Assembly: GCA_027019405.1 (NCBI GenBank)
Contig: JALUWO010000206.1
Span: 136,734 to 200,733 of the forward strand
Origin: Candidatus Altimarinota bacterium
GTDB taxonomy: Bacteria > Patescibacteriota > Gracilibacteria > BD1-5 > UBA6164
Reading direction: 5' to 3'
Length of the DNA: 64,000 bases
Shown here: in pieces, positions 40,565 through 52,965 of the stretch
Numbering within the stretch: position 1 is the stretch's first letter
Layout of the letters: each line of letters starts with the position of its first letter
The notes under the pieces: model-generated
Databases searched by the model: none
Told to the model about the DNA's origin: nothing
What the model saw: the letters and a program-made list of their open reading frames with translations, nothing else
Made by a program: the position numbers and the translations under genes

Positions 40565-41731
40565 ATGAAAGAAAAAATAAATATAATTCAATTTATGCCA
40601 TATTTTCCACCTCATAAGTGAGGGGTAGAAACAGTTTGAGAAGAGATAGGGAAATATTGGATTAAAAATAATTTTTGAGAATTTATAAATATAGTTACTG
40701 AATTTAATCAGCAAGAAGAATTAGAAAAAGATGAAAAAATAATTTTTGAAAATAAAATTATTTGATACAAAAAAGATTGATATGAAGTTTTAGTTTGTCC
40801 AAGTATTGAGATAATAAATAATTTTCCAGTTTATAAAATTTGGACTAAAAAATATAGGTTAATAAAAAAGTATTTACAAAAAAAAGTTTGAGAAAATAAA
40901 AATAATTTTAGGGGTATTACTCATACAAGATTCTTTTTAACTAGTTTAATTTGAGGACTTTTTACTAGAAGAAATTGAATAAAGTGGATTCATATAGAAC
41001 ATTGAAGTGATTATGTTAAACTTTCTAGTAAATTAAAAACAAAATTATCAATAATTTATGATAAAATTTTTTGAAAGTGGATTTTTAAAAAAGCAGATAA
41101 AATTTTATCAATTAGTAAAGCTTGTAAAAGTTTTATTAATAGAGAATTTGTTGATAGGAAAGTGGATATTTTTTATAGGGGATTAGAATTAAATACTTTT
41201 AACATAGAGAAAAAATGAAATATTAAGTTATTGTTTATTTGAAGATTAGTAAAATTAAAATGAGTTGATTATTTACTGGAAGTTTATAAAAATTTATGAA
41301 TTAATAATAAATTAATTATTATTTGAGATGGAGAAGAAAGACAAAAGTTAGAAAATTTTATTCAAAATAATAAAATAAAGAATGTTAAATTTTTATGATT
41401 TCAAAATAAAAATTTTATAGAAAAATTTTTAGCAGAAAATAATTGTATTTTGATAAATCCAAGTTATCAAGAATGATTACCCACAACAGTAATTGAATGA
41501 TTATTTTACAAAAATGTAGTGATTGCTAGTGATGTTTGAGGAACTAATGAAATTTCAAATAAAGAAGATTTAATTTTATTTAAAGCTTGAGATAAAAAAG
41601 AATTAGAGGAGAAAATAAAATTTTCTATAAAAAATTATGAGATATTAAAATGATTAAGTTTTGAAAATGTTAAAGAAAAGTTTGATTGGGATAAAAATAT
41701 AGAAAAGTTATTTAATTTTATAATTAAATAA
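40565..41731 (+). CDS. Glycosyltransferase family 4, 388 aa
   Basis: GT-B fold glycosyltransferase. IIQFMPYFPPHKGGVETVGE is the N-terminal acceptor loop. LLFIGRLVKLKGVDYLLEVY opens the nucleotide-sugar domain and INPSYQEGLPTTVIEGLFYK holds the E-x7-E motif with its usual S-x-x-E-G-x-P. Starts 3 bases after galE. Its last bases overlap the end of the convergent minus-strand operon, sharing one long inverted repeat. Sugar donor and acceptor unknown. Confidence 0.9.
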
Positions 41732-41738
41732 CTTTTCT
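41701..41738. terminator. Bidirectional 17-bp inverted repeat inside both gene ends
   Basis: Perfect stem AGAAAAGTTATTTAATT / AATTAAATAACTTTTCT with a TTAT loop. It spans the stop codons of the GT4 gene (+) and the terminal GT2 gene (-). No long T run, so termination strength is uncertain. Confidence 0.65.
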
Positions 41739-42515
41739 AATTTTAGTTATAATATTTATAGGAATAAAAAAAGTAATAAGTCTTATAAAAAGAGCAATAT
41801 AATAATTATTATAATACTGTTTATTTTTATAAGCTAGTTTTATTGAGATTAATTTCATTTTTAAATTATTTTTTGATGTAGTATTATTTTTTCTTATTAA
41901 ATATTTAATAGAAAAATCACTCAAATTAGCTATTTTTGTTATTTTTCATATTTTTAACCATAAATCATAATCTTCACATAAATTTATTTTTTCATTAAAT
42001 CATCAGACTTTTAAAAAATCTTTTTTTTTCATTAAAACAGAAGATTGTATAAATTGATTAGTTATAAGTATATTATTTTTTATTTCATAATTTGTAGATT
42101 TTACTATTATTTTTCATGTTATGTTATTTTCTTCATTTATAGTTATTGCATTAGTTCATATTAATCAATAATCTTTGTGTTTATTTAAAAAATAAATTTG
42201 TTTTTTTAATTTATTTTCATCACTCCATATATCATCATCATCTATAAATGATATATATTCTCATTTAGCTAGTGATACTCATTTATTTTTTGATTTTGAT
42301 CTTTCTAAATTTTTTTTATTTTTTACATAAATAATCCTATTATCTTTATCTTTGTATTTTAAAATAATATCTTCTACATTATCAGTTGAAGTATCATTTA
42401 TAATTATAAATTCAAAATTTTTATAAGATTGATTTAGTACTGATTCAATAGATTTAGAAATATATTTTGAACCATTATATGTAGAAAGTATTATTGAAAT
42501 TAGTTTGTTTTCCAT
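41724..42515 (-). CDS. Glycosyltransferase family 2, 263 aa
   Basis: GT-A glycosyltransferase, last gene of the glycan operon. SIILSTYNGSKYISKSIESV is the donor strand, FIIINDTSTDNVEDII the next, GEYISFIDDDDIW the D-x-D metal site and INLCEDYDLWLKIG the ED-x-W acceptor motif. The end is a basic, hydrophobic tail. I chose the ATG at 42515, which overlaps the stop of the preceding gene (TAATG); an in-frame TTG lies five codons upstream. Confidence 0.9.
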
Positions 42516-43399
42516 TATATTTTTATCCAATTATTAGGTATAATATTTGATGTATCATAATTTTTATTGTTTAACCATTTAAATGGTGCTATTACTATTT
42601 TTTTATTATTTTTTCAAAGAAATGCTCACCACCAAGAAAAACTACTATTAGCTATAATATGATTAGCACAATTGTACATTAATCTTAAATCTTCATATCA
42701 TTTTCAATTATTTCATTCAATAAATAATACATTATTTCAAAAATTCATATTTTTTTTAACCCAATTTATATCATCTGAAAATATTACAAAAAATGGATTT
42801 TTTATATGATTTTTTATATATTTTATAGCATTTAAATAATAATTTAAATCACATGTTCAATGCCATAAATTAGCTTGTTTGCTAGTTATATAATCTCATC
42901 TTCTTATATGTATAGATACTGTATTTTTATAGTTTTGTTTTATTATGTTAAGAAAATCATTATTTTTTTTATTAATTTGAGTTTTTACCTGAAAAATATT
43001 TTTTATTTCATTTTCATATTTTAAAAAATATTTATTTGTTTGCCAATATCAATCTAAATAAATATCATTATCTAAATTTTTTATATATTTTCAGTTATTT
43101 TCTTTTATATATTTTTTTCAAAATAAAATTTTATTTATTATATAAAAAAAATAAGGATGAATTATATAATTTAGAATTGTTATTTTATCTAATAATTTAC
43201 TTAAAAAATTAAAATTTTCTTTTATTCAAAATATATTTAACTCATAATCTCTATAAGTTAAATTTTTTTGTGGAAATTTATTTTTATTAAAACTATTATC
43301 TAAAATTAATTTTGTATTATATTTTATTGATAAAGATTTTCAAATTGCATATTGAAACATTTGATTTCATAATCATCATTGTAGTTTAATTGTTATCAT
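42515..43399 (-). CDS. Alpha-1,2-fucosyltransferase-like (GT11), 294 aa
   Basis: Begins MITIKLQGGLGNQMFQYAIG, the GT11 hallmark (Gly as TGA), and contains NTVSIHIRRGDYITSKQA with the HxRRxDY nucleotide motif. FVIFSDDINWVKKNM and LRLMYNCANHIIANSSFSWW with a following GAF/FLG match later family motifs. Predicted to transfer L-fucose (or a galactose-type sugar) from GDP to a terminal galactose. The donor can be made by the GDP-fucose genes upstream in the same operon. Confidence 0.88.
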
Positions 43400-43409
43400 T
43401 ATTATATAT

Positions 43410-44465
43410 TTATTTACTTTTTAAAAGTATTTTATTTATAAATTTAAATATATTTTTTCATATTTTTGAATCATATATTTTAAATAGTAAATTAACCAAC
43501 TTATTACTTCTTAGCTTTTTATTATTCAAAAGTTTTTCATTTAATCATTCTTTGTATGTTAGTCAATAATGAATATTATATAATTCTATAAAATCTTTTG
43601 CTTGTTTTTCTAATGATAGATTTTTTAATATATACTTTCTTGGATTAAAAGTTTTATAATGATCTTCCATATATTTTATTGCTCAATCTAATTCATTTTT
43701 TTGTTTTATTTTTAATCAACAAGTATCATCAAAATATTCTGCTGAAGTAACTCATTTTGAGTAATTTAATTCTTCATTATTTAGTAAATAATCTTGTTTC
43801 TCATTTGAAATATTCCAATCTCATAGTTTAGAAATTTCCCATATTAATATAGGAGTATTAGTTGATAATATTTCTTGTAAAGCAATTCATTGAGTTTCAG
43901 GAATTCATAACCATATTACATATTTTGATTTTTTTAGTATATGTTTAAAATTTTTTTCATTGTATTGTCAATAGTTTATTATTTTAAAATCTATTCACTT
44001 TTTCTTAAGTTTATTTTTCACAAACTCTATATCTTTATTTTTTCTCATTTTTATATATAACAATACTTGATTTTTTTTATTTGTTGAGCTAGTAAATATA
44101 TTTGTATCAATTCATACAGGCCATACATAAGTTTTTCATCTATATCAGAAATTTTTCCACATTCATTCTATCCATTTCGATGGAAATAAATAAATATAAT
44201 TATTTAAGTTTATATAATTAGGTATGTGTCTTGGCATATTATATAAATTTGGTCATAATATGATTTTTGTTTCTTTTTTTACTGTATTTAATTTTTTTAT
44301 AGCAAAAAAATCATCATGAATTAATAATCTTTTTGTAGAATTTAAGTCATGATTTAATACATATGGATATCATATTAAATCTAATCATTTCATTAAATTT
44401 TTAATAACTTTTCATGGTCATGTTATTTTATCCCTATTAGCAGACAATGAAATAATATTTAACAT
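43410..44465 (-). CDS. Glycosyltransferase, GT4-like, 351 aa
   Basis: Probable GT-B transferase. It starts MLNIISLSANRDKITGPGKV (the G-P-G-K loop near residue 16-19). TKIILGPNLYNMPRHIPN and YRGKTYVWPVGIDTNIF follow; the latter matches the P-x-G-(I/V)-D linker. The second domain has QVLLYIKMRKNKDIEFVKNK and VIGLGIPETQGIALQEIL, with the E-T/S-Q-G equivalent of the donor-binding loop. Family assignment is at the fold level only. 10 bp before the GT11 gene. Confidence 0.75.
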
Positions 44466-44469
44466 AATT

Positions 44470-45042
44470 TTATAATTTATTTATTATTTGTTCAGCTTTT
44501 ATTTTATTATATTTCCACCATTTTGATTTTTTAATTTTTTCAATTTTTTCTTTATTAAACCTGTATTTTATTATTTTAGCAGGATTTCAAACAGCTATAG
44601 CATAGGGGGGAATATTTTTATTTACAAATGAATTAGCTCATATTATAGCTCAATTTCATATAGTTACTCATCTTCTAATAATAGAATCAACTCATATCCA
44701 TACATCATTTCATATAATACAATCATTTTTTGTGAGTTCTTTATATTGATTTTTGTAAAATATTGAATTTGTTGATATTTTATTTAAATCATGTTCTCAC
44801 ATTCATATACTTACATTATTTGCAATTGAACAGTAATTTCAAATAATTGTTTTTGTAATATTTGTATTATATCAGATGTAAGTATATTTTCAAATAATAG
44901 TATCTTTACTTACCTTATCAATAGATTTTATTATTACATTATTATAGTAAAAATGATATTTTCTATATTGATTAGAAAAAAAATTTAAGAAAAATATTAA
45001 TAAATCTTTTAATATTTGTATTATTGTATTAATTAATTTCAT
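44470..45042 (-). CDS. Hexapeptide-repeat acyltransferase (CatB/LbH type), 190 aa
   Basis: Left-handed beta-helix transferase. Repeats run through IIGKYTYIGYNTNITKTIIG, NYCSIANNVSIGMGEHDLNK (catalytic His in GEHDLN), IIGNDVWIGVDSIIRRGVTI and GNGAIIGANSFVNKNIPPYA, then AVGNPAKIIKYRF. The N-terminal roughly 40 residues form a hydrophobic helix. Likely adds an acetyl or other acyl group to a sugar of the glycan. Start overlaps the stop of the GT10-like gene. Confidence 0.9.
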
Positions 45043-46080
45043 ATAATATTATTAAATATAATTTTAGAAAAATTTTCTGATGAATTTTTTTTTATTTGTT
45101 CACTTTTTAAAAATAATTCTATATTATTTAAATAGTTTTTATATTCTTTATCAGATAAATTTAAAATATAGTTAGTCAATTCTTCATATGTTTTAAATCT
45201 ATTTTTATTTATATAAGTATTTGATGGTATAAAATCATTAATATTTGGTGCTCATAAATATATAGGAATACATCAGGCAAAAAAACAATCAAATATTTTT
45301 TCAGTTATATATCAAGGTATATTTTTTGCATTTTCATAACAAATGGCAAACTTATATTGAGATAAGGTTTCATTTTTTGAATTTATTTTTCATTTCCATG
45401 ATGGGAAGGGTTTAAAATATAGTTTATGAAAAATATTTTTTATAGAATTAAATCATGGTATTAATGGTCAAAATAAATTAATTTTACTATTTCTAAATAG
45501 TAAATTTATTCCATCATATTCAATATAAGTCAAAATCAATTTTATTTTTTTCAAAATACCTTATTGCTTTTATTCTTTCTGAATAAAGTTCATAAGGATG
45601 ATTATGTAATTTATTTGAAGAAATTAATGTACATAGTTTTCTATTTTTATTATTAAATATAATATTTTTAGGAATATTTTGAGGTATGCAATATTTTATA
45701 TATTTTTTATTATCTACTAAGCTATCTTTCCAAGTAAAAATTTTTTCAAAGTATTTATGATTATTTATATTAAAATTTGAAGGTCTTATTATTTCAGATT
45801 CCATTAATAATAAGTACATTTTTTTCTTAAGTTTAATGGCTTTTTTAAAATATGAATTTAATAAGAATGGTAAAGTTGGATATTCTATAAATAATAATTT
45901 ATCAAATTTCTCAATAGGGTGTTCAGCTATACTACATATAGTATGTCATTTTTTTTCAAAATATTTTTTTAATACTTGAAAAGGTTTCATTAAATCATCT
46001 CAAATTTCAATTTTTGGATTTTCAAACATACTATTGTTTTGATTTTTTCATTGATGATAATTGTATACTCAAATAAGCAT
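45033..46080 (-). CDS. Fucosyltransferase GT10-like, interrupted by a frameshift
   Basis: Predicted alpha-1,3/1,4-fucosyltransferase. Frame 0 from ATG 46080 encodes LLLMESEIIRPSNFNINNHK, FTWKDSLVDNKKYIKYCIPQ and YFEKNKIDFDLYGIGWNKF, then hits TAG (45495-45493) after 195 codons. Moving one base on gives an open frame to TAA 45033 with LSQYKFAICYENAKNIPGY and ITEKIFDCFFAGCIPIYLGA, the GT10 donor-binding signature. Joined length about 348, normal for GT10. The break is near 45485-45500, at no long homopolymer, so it is more likely a real or assembly indel than slippage. Confidence 0.8.
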
Positions 46081-46082
46081 TT

Positions 46083-47054
46083 TTATTTTTTATTATTAAT
46101 TAAAATCATTTTTTTATGGAAAAACTTTATTTTCATTAAAAATCTTGCAATAAATAATTTTATTAAATTTAAATAAGATTTTTTAAGATTTATATTATTT
46201 TTAGAAAAATATTTATTTATTTTATTAAGGTTATATATTGGATTCTTACTAAATAAAATAATATTATTATATACAGTTGTAAAATAAGAAGTAATCATTC
46301 TTTCTTTCCAAAAATTTAACTTATCTTTATCAAGGAAATTTTTAGCAAAATCATAATTTCTATTTATATAATCTATATTTTTTATGTACTTATCTATTGA
46401 TGTTATTTTATAACTATTTTTACTATGTAATCTATATATAGATCAAATGGTTTTTATAAAAGCTATATTTCAAAACATCATTAATCTAAAAAAACAATCT
46501 GAATCTGCATAAAATATCTTTCAATTATAGCAATTATTTTCTATAGCTAATTTTCTATTGAATATAGCATTACACCATGAAATACTATAATCTCATGTTC
46601 AATAATTTAAAAAAAATTCTTTTCAGTTAATTATACTTTTTAATTTTTTATCTTCATCAAATTCTAAATTTAAATCATCATAAAATAATTTTGTATTACT
46701 CATTACAATAACTACATTAGTATTTTCTTTAAAAGTTTGAATAGATTTTTCTATATATGTGTTATCATATAATTCATCATCATCACTTAAAAATAAAATA
46801 TATTCACTTTTTGAATATTCATATAAACATTTTTGATAATTTTTTAATCATCATATATTTTCCTTTTGTTTATAATAAGTTATATTATTATATTTATTTA
46901 AATATTCTTTAATAAATATATCTGTTCAGTCAGTAGAATTATTATCAGATATTATTATATTAATATTTTTATAACTTTGCCTTAAAACACTATTAATAGC
47001 TTTTTCTAAATATTTTTTTCTATTATATGTTGGTATTATAATATCTATTTTCAT
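46083..47054 (-). CDS. Glycosyltransferase family 2, 323 aa
   Basis: GT-A transferase: MKIDIIIPTYNRKKYLEKAI, NIIISDNNSTDGTDIFIKEY, EYILFLSDDDELYDNTYI with the acidic D-D-D metal site, and GCNAIFNRKLAIEN around the acceptor region. A basic C-terminal tail follows. Only two bases separate it from the GT10-like gene, and its start overlaps the preceding GT2 gene by 10 bp. Confidence 0.9.
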
Positions 47055-47965
47055 TTAGTTAGTTTTTTAATTAAAATAAAAAGATTATTTGGTATTATAT
47101 ATATTATTATTGATAGAATTAATATTATAGGATATTTATAAAATTCAATAAATATTGTTTTTAAATTATTTATTGAATATCTTAATCAATTTATTTTTGC
47201 TGATATAAGTGTTTTTGGAAAATCATTTACAAATTTATTTAAATAATTTTTAATAATATTTCTATCATATCAAATTTTTATATTATTTTCTATAATTTTT
47301 TTTAAATTAATAAAAGTATTAAATACTTTTCATCAACTAGCCCAGTGACATATTCAGCTATTATCTACTTTAAGTAATTCCTTATTTGTTAGTATTAATG
47401 AATTATTTAAAATAGCTTTAAACATTATACTTACATGTATCCATAAATTTCAGTAATATTCTTCTAAATTTGAAGGTATATATTTTCTATTAAAAATATT
47501 TCTTGATATTAATCATAATCAAGAAATTCAGTATTCTTTTATTAATGTATTTCAGTTTTTTAAGTAAATTAATTTATTTGTATTATTAATTTTATCAACT
47601 CAAATATAAGCTATATCTATATTATTTTTTATTATATTAATAATAAAATCTAATGCTCATTTTTTTATATATTCATCAGCACTTAAAAACCATAAAAAAT
47701 TTCATTTAGCCAATTTTATAAGAGTAGATATATTTTTATCAAATCATAAGTTTTTTGTATTTTTATTATATTTTATATTTGAATAATTAGAGAATGTTTT
47801 ACATAATTTTTCTGTTCAATCTGAGCTATTGTTATCTGAAATTACTAATTCAATGACATTTGTATTAAAAATATCTTCTTTTATTATACTTTGAATAGAT
47901 TTTTTTAATTCCTTTTCTCTGTTATACGTTGGTATACATATAGAAAGTAATGGTTTATTTCTCAT
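47045..47965 (-). CDS. Glycosyltransferase family 2, 306 aa (TAG stop)
   Basis: GT-A transferase: LLSICIPTYNREKELKKSIQ, VIELVISDNNSSDGTEKLCK, NFLWFLSADEYIKKGALDFI where the metal site is A-D-E rather than D-x-D, and GLISRNIFNRKYIPSN. Ends with a hydrophobic helix (PIILILSIIIYIIPNNLF). One of the few genes here ending in TAG. Overlaps rfbH upstream by 11 bp and the next GT2 gene downstream by 10 bp. Confidence 0.88.
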
Positions 47966-49253
47966 CCAAAAATTCTTTAAATTTTAAAATCATTAAATCC
48001 AATTTTTCTTCATTTAAACCTTGATATAATCAAATCCAAAAACTATTATTCATTATATAATCTGTATTTTTTAAATCTCAAATTACTCTATATTCTTCTA
48101 CATAATCTATAAAAGCTGGATGTTTTAAATAGTTTCATGCAAAAAGAAGTCTTGTTCAGATTTTATTTTTATTTAAAAATATAGTTAAATCTTCTCTAGA
48201 AAATCAAACATTTTCTTTTAATGTTAATATAAAACCAAACCAACTAGCATCAACTTTTTTATATGATTTTGGTAATAAAAAATATTTATCTAGTCAGTTT
48301 TCTTTAAATTTTTCTATTAAATATTTAAAATTATTTTTTCTAATAGCAATAAAATTTTCTAATTTTTCTAATTGTGCTAATCAAATAGCAGCTTGTATAT
48401 CAGTTATTTTTAAATTATAACCAATTCTAGAATATGTGTATTTATGATCAAATCATTTAGGTAAATCTCAAAGTTGCCAATTAAATCTATTATTACAGTT
48501 GTTATCTTCTCATGTAGCACACCAGCAATCTCTTCACCAGTCTCTATATGATTTTATAATTTTTTTTAATCAGTTATTATCTGTAGCTAAAGCTCCTCAT
48601 TCTCACATAGTTATATGATGAGCAGGGTAGAATGAAAATGTAGAAATATCTCAAAATGTTCATGTAAATTTTCAATCATATTTTGTTCATAGTGCATCAC
48701 AATTATCTTCTATTAACCATAAATTATTTTCTTTACAAATTTTTTGTACTTCTGAAATATTAAAAGCATTTCATAATGTATGAGCTATCATTATAGCTTT
48801 TGTTTTAGGTGAAAGTGCTTTTTTTAGTTCAGTAATACATATTTCATATGTATCCAAATCTACATCAACAAATACAGGAACTAAATTATTTTGTATTATT
48901 GGGTTAATTGTAGTAGGGAATCAACATGCAACTGTTATTACTTCATCTCATTTTTTTAATTGTCTTTCTTTTAATTCTTTTGCAGTTAAGGCTGTTATGG
49001 CTAATAAATTTGCACTACTTCATGAATTAGTAGTAATAATATTTTTTACTCAAATAAAATTAGCTAATTTTTCTTCAAATTTAGTATTAAATCTTCATTC
49101 GGTCCAATGACAGTCAAGTATTGATTCAATTGCATATTCTAATTCTTTTTCATCAAAAACTTTACCAGAAACAGGAACAGTATCAGATGCTATTTTTGCT
49201 TTTTGTAATTCTACAATTTTAGTTATATATTTTTTAAAATCAGGAGTTAACAT
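47955..49253 (-). CDS. rfbH: CDP-6-deoxy-4-keto-D-glucose 3-dehydrase (RfbH)
   Basis: Iron-sulfur, PMP-dependent C-3 deoxygenase of the DegT/aminotransferase fold; 432 aa, as Rfb[21 protein letters not shown] has His where aminotransferases have the PLP Lys, the mark of the deoxygenase group. [20 protein letters not shown] has the C-x-C-x7-C [2Fe-2S] ligands. Acts after RfbG to make a 3,6-dideoxy-4-ketohexose linked to CDP. No partner reductase (RfbI) is seen in the operon, so the reductant must come from elsewhere. Stop overlaps the next gene by 11 bp. Confidence 0.93.
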
Positions 49254-49268
49254 TTTATATTTATTATT

Positions 49269-50312
49269 TTATATTTTAAAATTATTAATTTCTTCCAAAG
49301 ATAGCTTTTCTATATCTCATCAAGTATAATAAGTTTTATACCAATTTAGTGTTCTTTTTAAAGTTTCTCATACATCATATTTTGGGGTCCATCATAAAAG
49401 TGTTTTAGCTTTTGTATTATCTAATAATAATAATCAAGCTTCATGAGGATTAGTAGGATTTTTATTAATATTAAAGTTTCATTCTCATAAAATATTTATA
49501 GATTCTTCTACTAAATTTATTACTTTTAGATTATCACTTATATCAGGTCAAAAATTATATGGTCCTAAATATTTATCATCATCAAATATTTTTTTTCACA
49601 TTATTAAATATCAATATAATGCTTCAAGTACATATTGCCATGGTCTTACACTATTTGGATTTCTAATAGATAATTCTTTTTTATCATAAATACTTCTTAT
49701 AATATCAGGAATAAGTCTATCTTTTGACCAATCTCATCATCAAATTACATTTCATGCTCTAACTGATACAACTTTTTTTCACTTTTCTTTTAAAAATGAA
49801 TCATTATAGCTATTAATAGCTAATTCACACATAGCTTTACTACTACTATATGGATCATGTCATCCTAATTCATCATTTTCTCTATAAGGAAAAATCCATT
49901 CATTATTTTTATAAACTTTATCTGTAGTAATCATAATTGCTCATTTGATACAATTATTATTTTTAATTATTTCTAAAACATTAACTGTTCACATTATATT
50001 AGTTTGAAAAGTATATACTGGATTATTATAACTATCTCTTACCAATGGCTGAGCAGCTAGATGAAAAATGATTTCAGGTTGATATTTTTTGACTGTTTCT
50101 TCTAATTTATTTAAATCATTAATATCTCAATAAATATGATTTATTTTTTTATCTAATTTTAATATTTCAAAATTATTTGGAGTTGTGTTTGGTTTTAGTG
50201 AATATCATATAATATTAGCTCATAAATTATTCAACCAAAAAGCTAACCAACTTCATTTAAATCAAGTTGTTCAAGTTATTAGTATAGTTTTATTTTTATA
50301 AAAATTTTTCAT
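49269..50312 (-). CDS. rfbG: CDP-glucose 4,6-dehydratase
   Basis: Short-chain dehydrogenase that makes CDP-6-deoxy-4-keto-D-glucose. TILITGTTGFKGSWLAFWLN is the RfbG-type NAD loop, EIIFHLAAQPLVRDSYNNPV the substrate strand, IMITTDKVYKN the catalytic Thr-Asp-Lys, DPYSSSKAMCELAINSY the Tyr-x3-Lys, and VSVRAGNVIGGGDWSKDRLI a family signature. 347 aa. Supplies RfbH, whose start lies 15 bp downstream. Confidence 0.94.
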
Positions 50313-50318
50313 ATTTTT

Positions 50319-50356
50319 AATTTAATATATTTTTAATTTAATATATTTTTAATTTC
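50319..50356. repeat. Two direct copies of TTTAATATATTTTTAATTT
   Basis: Adjacent AT-rich repeats that form the end of the transketolase C-subunit gene and its stop codon. Probably a small replication-slippage duplication. Confidence 0.5.
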
Positions 50357-51253
50357 ATTAGTTATTGATTGTCTATCAATTCAAGCTAATTTTCTCATAT
50401 AATCTTGATTTCAAGCTTTATAAAAAAATTGATCTTTTATTCATATTTTTTTAAATTGTACATTTAAATTATTTTCAGCAATAATATCTGCAATATTGCT
50501 TCATAATCATCATATAATTGAATGTTCTTCTATTGTAATTACTTTTGATATTCAATTTATATGGTTTTTTATAGCATTTTTATTAATTGGTTTTAAAAAT
50601 GGAATACTAACCAATTTTATAGAATAATTATTTATTTTTAATTCTTCTATAGTCTCTTTAACTGATAATGTTATTTGTCCTGTAGTAAATATAATTAAAT
50701 CTTTTCAATCAAATATTTTTATTCAATTTTTTATTTCTGTTTCATTTATTTTTTTATTATAAAGATTATTTTCTCCTCATCTATTAAGTCTAATATATTT
50801 AGGTGATTTTTCATTAATTAATAAATTGAATCAAGATTCTATTTCAATTGAATCAGCAGGAGAATATATTTGCATATTAGGTAATCAATTCATTATATTT
50901 ATATCTTCTATTCAATAATGAGTATTTCATAATGTTCAATAAGCAAATCATCATCATACTCATATTAATGTTATATCAAGATTATGAGAACAAATATCAA
51001 TTCTTATTTGCTCATAACATCTCATTGTAATAAAAGGAACAATAGAATAACAAAAAACTTTTTTTCATGACAAAGCTAATCCTGAAGCAATTCAAATCAT
51101 ATTTTGTTCTGCTATTCATACATTTATACATTGTTCAGGATATTTATCTAAAAGTTCATTAAGTACTCAATATCCTAAGTCTGCTGTTAATAAATAGACA
51201 TTTTTATCTTTTTTTATTAATTCTCAGATTTTATTTATTAGAAAATTTCTCAT
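50333..51253 (-). CDS. Transketolase-like, C-terminal subunit, 306 aa
   Basis: Second half of a split transketolase (pyrimidine-binding and C-terminal domains). NVYLLTADLGYGVLNELLDK, CINVGIAEQNMIGIASGLAL with the conserved Glu that activates thiamine diphosphate, CYSIVPFITMRCYEQIRIDI, and FDGKDLIIFTTGQITLSVKE. One base after the N-subunit gene. Together they would move a two-carbon ketol unit. Position between CDP-sugar genes suggests a role in a modified sugar rather than in central metabolism. Confidence 0.88.
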
Positions 51254-51254
51254 A

Positions 51255-52010
51255 TTAATTTGATAATTCTTTAATTGCTAAATTATACTGTTCCTCATTG
51301 GGAAATTTATAATGAAATTCAACATTATCTTCCATATATGAAATTCATTTTCATTTAATTGTATTTGCTATTATTACATTTGGTAGAGTATTACTTTTAT
51401 TATTTATAGCATTTTCAATTTCTTCTAAATTATGTCAATCTATATCTTGAACAAACCATCAGAATGATTTTAATATATTATATAAATCATGAATTTTTAT
51501 AGTATCACTAGAATTTCAAAAAGATTGTTGTTTATTATTATCAATTATCCATATTAAATTTGATAATTTATTATGATAAGCAAACATTACTGCTTCCCAA
51601 TTTGATCATTCATTTAATTCTCAATCTCAAGTTATTACAAAAGTATTTACTTTTTTATTAGATAAAGCGAATCAACATCATATAGGTAGTCAGTGTCATA
51701 AAGATCATGCACTAGCATTAATTCACTTAGTACTTCAATAAGTAATATGTCATCAAAAATTACTTCAGTTTTGACAATATGTATTAATTAATTCTTCTTT
51801 ATCTATTTTTCAATATTCTGCTAATGTAGCATATAAAGAGGATCAGGCATGTCATTTACTTAATATAAGTTTTTCTTCTTTTTTTATAAATTTATTATAA
51901 ATAACATTTAAAATATCAACTGCTGATAAAGCTGATCAAATATGAGAACTTTTTGATTTAGTTATCATTTTTATTATAGTTTTACGGATGCTATTTGATT
52001 TATTTTTCAT
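51255..52010 (-). CDS. Transketolase-like, N-terminal subunit, 251 aa
   Basis: First half of the split enzyme, with the thiamine-diphosphate pyrophosphate domain: SKSSHIGSALSAVDILNVIY, ILSKGHACSSLYATLAEYGK, FVITGDGELNEGSNGEAVMF with the G-D-G-x(n)-N/E metal motif, and NTIKGKGISYMEDNVEFHYK. TGA codes most Gly of these motifs. Contains a CGT Arg codon near its start, rare here. Start overlaps the SDR gene's stop by 11 bp. Confidence 0.9.
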
Positions 52011-52950
52011 AAATTAGTATATTATTTTTAAACCAATTATTTGTTTTATTTAATCATTCATGTATATCATGATGTTTTATTCAAAAAGTAGTTTTAGTTT
52101 TATTTATATTTGCTAACCATTTTTCAGGTTCATGTTGTTTTATCTTTGTTTTTCAATATGTAGGATTTATATTTGATTTATTAATTTCTTTAATTATATC
52201 TACAATTTCAGATATTTTATATTGTTTTCAATTTCATATATTATATATTCATCAATAATTTAATTGTAATTTATCTATATTTAAATAATAATTTATTACA
52301 TCTTCTATAAAAATATAATCTCTTACTGAATTAGGATTAGATAATTTAGGTGAATTATTATTTAAGTAATTTAATATTAATGTAGGAATAAGTCTTTTTT
52401 TATCTTCATAATATCAATAAACAGAGAAAAGTCTAAAAGTATAAATAGGTAAATTATACTTTTTTCATATATAATTTACATACATACTTGCTGTTGCTTT
52501 AGTAATTCAATAATCATTATTTGGCTCTAATATATCTGTTTCACTCATTGGTCATTTTTTTTCTCAATATTCAGAACTACTTCATGTATTTATAAAATAA
52601 TCAAATCAATTTCTTTGACAAGCATTTATTAAGTTAATTGTTCCTAAAATATTAGTTTCAAATAATTCATTTATTCAATTTTCTCAGATACTTGTTCATG
52701 AAGAAGCTAGATGATAAATAATATCTGGTTTTATTTTGTTTATATATTTATCTAATTCTTTTTTATTTAATAATGATATTGTAGAAATATTTATTTTATT
52801 TTTTATATCATTTATTCTCCAAAGATTTGTAGATTTTCTTATTATAATATATACATTAGAAAATCATTTTTCAATAAGAGTTCTAACTAAATTAGAACCT
52901 ACAAATCAACTGGCTCATGTTATCAGTATTTTTTTATTTTTAGAGATCAT
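52000..52950 (-). CDS. NAD-dependent sugar epimerase/reductase (SDR), 316 aa
   Basis: Extended short-chain dehydrogenase. KKILITGASGFVGSNLVRTL is the dinucleotide loop, IIYHLASSGTSIGENGINEL the next strand, FINTGSSSEYGEKKGPMSE the catalytic Ser region, and NDYGITKATASMYVNYIGKK the Tyr-x3-Lys pair. Between rfbF and the transketolase genes, it is a good candidate for the reductase or epimerase that finishes the CDP-sugar (RfbJ/RfbE-like), but the exact product cannot be told. Confidence 0.85.
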
Positions 52951-52965
52951 ATATATAATTTTAAA

